Shown here: in pieces, positions 63,030 through 64,000 of the stretch | Layout of the letters: every line of letters starts with the position of its first letter | How positions within the stretch are numbered: the first letter of the stretch is position 1 | Source of the DNA: Agromyces subbeticus DSM 16689 | GTDB taxonomy: Bacteria > Actinomycetota > Actinomycetes > Actinomycetales > Microbacteriaceae | NCBI RefSeq assembly: GCF_000421565.1 | Contig: NZ_ATXG01000013.1 | Coordinates: 1 to 64,000, forward strand | Length of the DNA stretch: 64,000 bases | Reading direction: 5' to 3' | Program-made: the position numbers and the translations under genes | Notes under the pieces: model-generated | Database searches by the model: none | What the model saw: the letters and a program-made list of their open reading frames with translations, nothing else | Told to the model about the DNA's origin: nothing

Positions 63030-64000
63030 TCCGAGTTCTGCATACGCTGGCGGCTCCCGACGGGACGACCAGGTACGTCGACCATATGCTCGGTAGCGCT
63101 CCGCCCGATGTGCACGTGCTGACATTCTCATGGCCTCGAGCGATCTTCGGGCGCTATGACGTGTTGCACGTGCATTGGCCCGAGTATCTCGTACGTCATC
63201 GCAGCCGAGTCGGCCAGTTCGCCAAGCGCACCGCTCTCCGAGTGCTGCTCGCTCGGCTTCGATGGACGCGCACGCCGATCGTTCGCACCGCGCACAACAG
63301 AGAGCCGCACGAGAGCGGTTCGGCACGCGAGCACCGACTCATCGCCATGATCGACGAGCGCACGATGTTGTGGATACGTCTGAATCCCACGACGGAGGTT
63401 GCTCCAGGCGCAAGCTCCATCGATATTCCTCACGGTCATTATCGAGAGGTGTACTCCGGTGAAGATCACCCACCGGTCGCGGGCCGCATACTGCAATTCG
63501 GGCTTCTGCGCCCGTACAAGGGCGTCGAGACGCTGATCTCCGCGTTCCAACTGCTTCACGAGCCTTCGGCGAGCCTGCGACTCGTCGGCCGGCCCTACAC
63601 CGCCGAATATGGTGCTCGGATCCGAGACCTCTGCGCAGAGACGGCGGCCATCTCATTGAAGCTCGAGTTCGTCCCCGACAGCGAGCTCGCTGAGGAGGTC
63701 CGCCGGGCAGAACTGGTCGTCCTTCCGTACACCGAGATGCACAACTCCGGCGCGATCCTCGTCGCGCTCTCGCTCGCCCGACCGGTGCTCGCCCCGAGAA
63801 CGCGCGCGAACGAGATGTTGGCCGAAGAAGTGGGAGCGGGGTGGATCGAACTCTTCGACGGCGTGCTGGAACGCAGCGACATCGAGTCAGCGCTCCGGGC
63901 GATACGGTCGAGCGAGCGCGGCCGGGCCCCCGATCTCTCGTCGCGCGACTGGTCGGTCGTCGGGCAGCGGCATCGCGACGCCTACCTGCGGGCGCTCGAC
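63026..64000 (+). CDS. Glycosyltransferase family 4-like, 3' truncated by window edge
   Basis: 325 codons are visible and the frame is open at the right edge. The N-terminus VIRVLHTLAAPDGTTRYVDHM is followed by YDVLHVHWPEY, PIVRTAHNREPHE, ILQFGLLRPYKGVETLISAF (family fingerprint), LVGRPYTAEYG and VLPYTEMHNSGAILVALSLARPVL. This fits GT-B enzymes resembling GumK/mannosyl- or glucuronosyltransferases of exopolysaccharide clusters; donor unknown. GTG 63026 overlaps the pyruvyl-transferase stop by 4 nt, so it continues the operon. Confidence 0.88.
   Translation, partial: MIRVLHTLAAPDGTTRYVDHMLGSAPPDVHVLTFSWPRAIFGRYDVLHVHWPEYLVRHRSRVGQFAKRTALRVLLARLRWTRTPIVRTAHNREPHESGSAREHRLIAMIDERTMLWIRLNPTTEVAPGASSIDIPHGHYREVYSGEDHPPVAGRILQFGLLRPYKGVETLISAFQLLHEPSASLRLVGRPYTAEYGARIRDLCAETAAISLKLEFVPDSELAEEVRRAELVVLPYTEMHNSGAILVALSLARPVLAPRTRANEMLAEEVGAGWIELFDGVLERSDIESALRAIRSSERGRAPDLSSRDWSVVGQRHRDAYLRALD

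Overview
The window is high-GC, gene-dense DNA with many GTG starts, ATGA/GTGA stop-start overlaps and frequent GGATGCC/GGCATCC words. Together with the dnaX-recR-ask-asd neighbourhood, Mqo, CUT1 sugar transporters without their own ATPase, an LGFP-repeat protein and a TCGAAC-N4-GTTCGA SOS box, this points to an actinobacterium of the Microbacteriaceae (Agromyces-like by gene content; the genus is an inference). No rRNA, tRNA, CRISPR array, insertion sequence or prophage was recognised.

Layout. 1-9.1 kb: the end of a TIG-repeat surface protein, a DksA-type zinc finger, then housekeeping genes dnaX, recR, aspartokinase (with an internal start for its small subunit) and asd, followed by an SGNH lipoprotein. 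9.2-25.3 kb: a carbohydrate island with two CUT1 ABC systems, an (alpha/alpha)6 glycosidase, a GntR/FCD repressor and a GH42 beta-galactosidase. Three promoters carry the same kind of GntR-like operator. The GH42 gene heads a tightly packed run that continues into a split glycine-decarboxylase-like pair (GcvPA/GcvPB), a NAD-kinase-like protein and an SDR, with no gcvT or gcvH. 25.5-41.9 kb: an LGFP-repeat protein, then a RidA/IclR/N-acyl-deacylase/DSD-family deaminase block divergent from KDG kinase and KDPG aldolase. A family-5 ABC importer, a ROK regulator, a GH4 phospho-glycosidase and a BadF-type kinase follow. Read together these genes fit import and breakdown of an amino-sugar aldonate such as N-acetylglucosaminate or chitobionate; that is a prediction.

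41.9-55.2 kb: a MerR gene divergent from a small membrane protein across a nested palindrome, a VOC protein, malate:quinone oxidoreductase, an ABC-F protein behind a long leader, and an intein-containing Rv2578c-type radical SAM gene under a LexA box. Then come a two-component system with an extra membrane protein, thymidine kinase, a universal stress protein and a CPBP protein. 55.3-64 kb: an exopolysaccharide operon running off the right edge: Wzz/BY-kinase, low-molecular-weight phosphatase, initiating sugar transferase, glycosyltransferases, polymerase and pyruvyl transferase.

Working together: the 9-25 kb island looks like one GntR regulon for beta-galactoside or related glycoside uptake. 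The 26-42 kb island looks like two coordinated regulons (IclR and ROK) converting an imported amino-sugar compound to pyruvate, glyceraldehyde-3-phosphate and a hexosamine phosphate. The right-hand operon builds a pyruvylated cell-surface polysaccharide.
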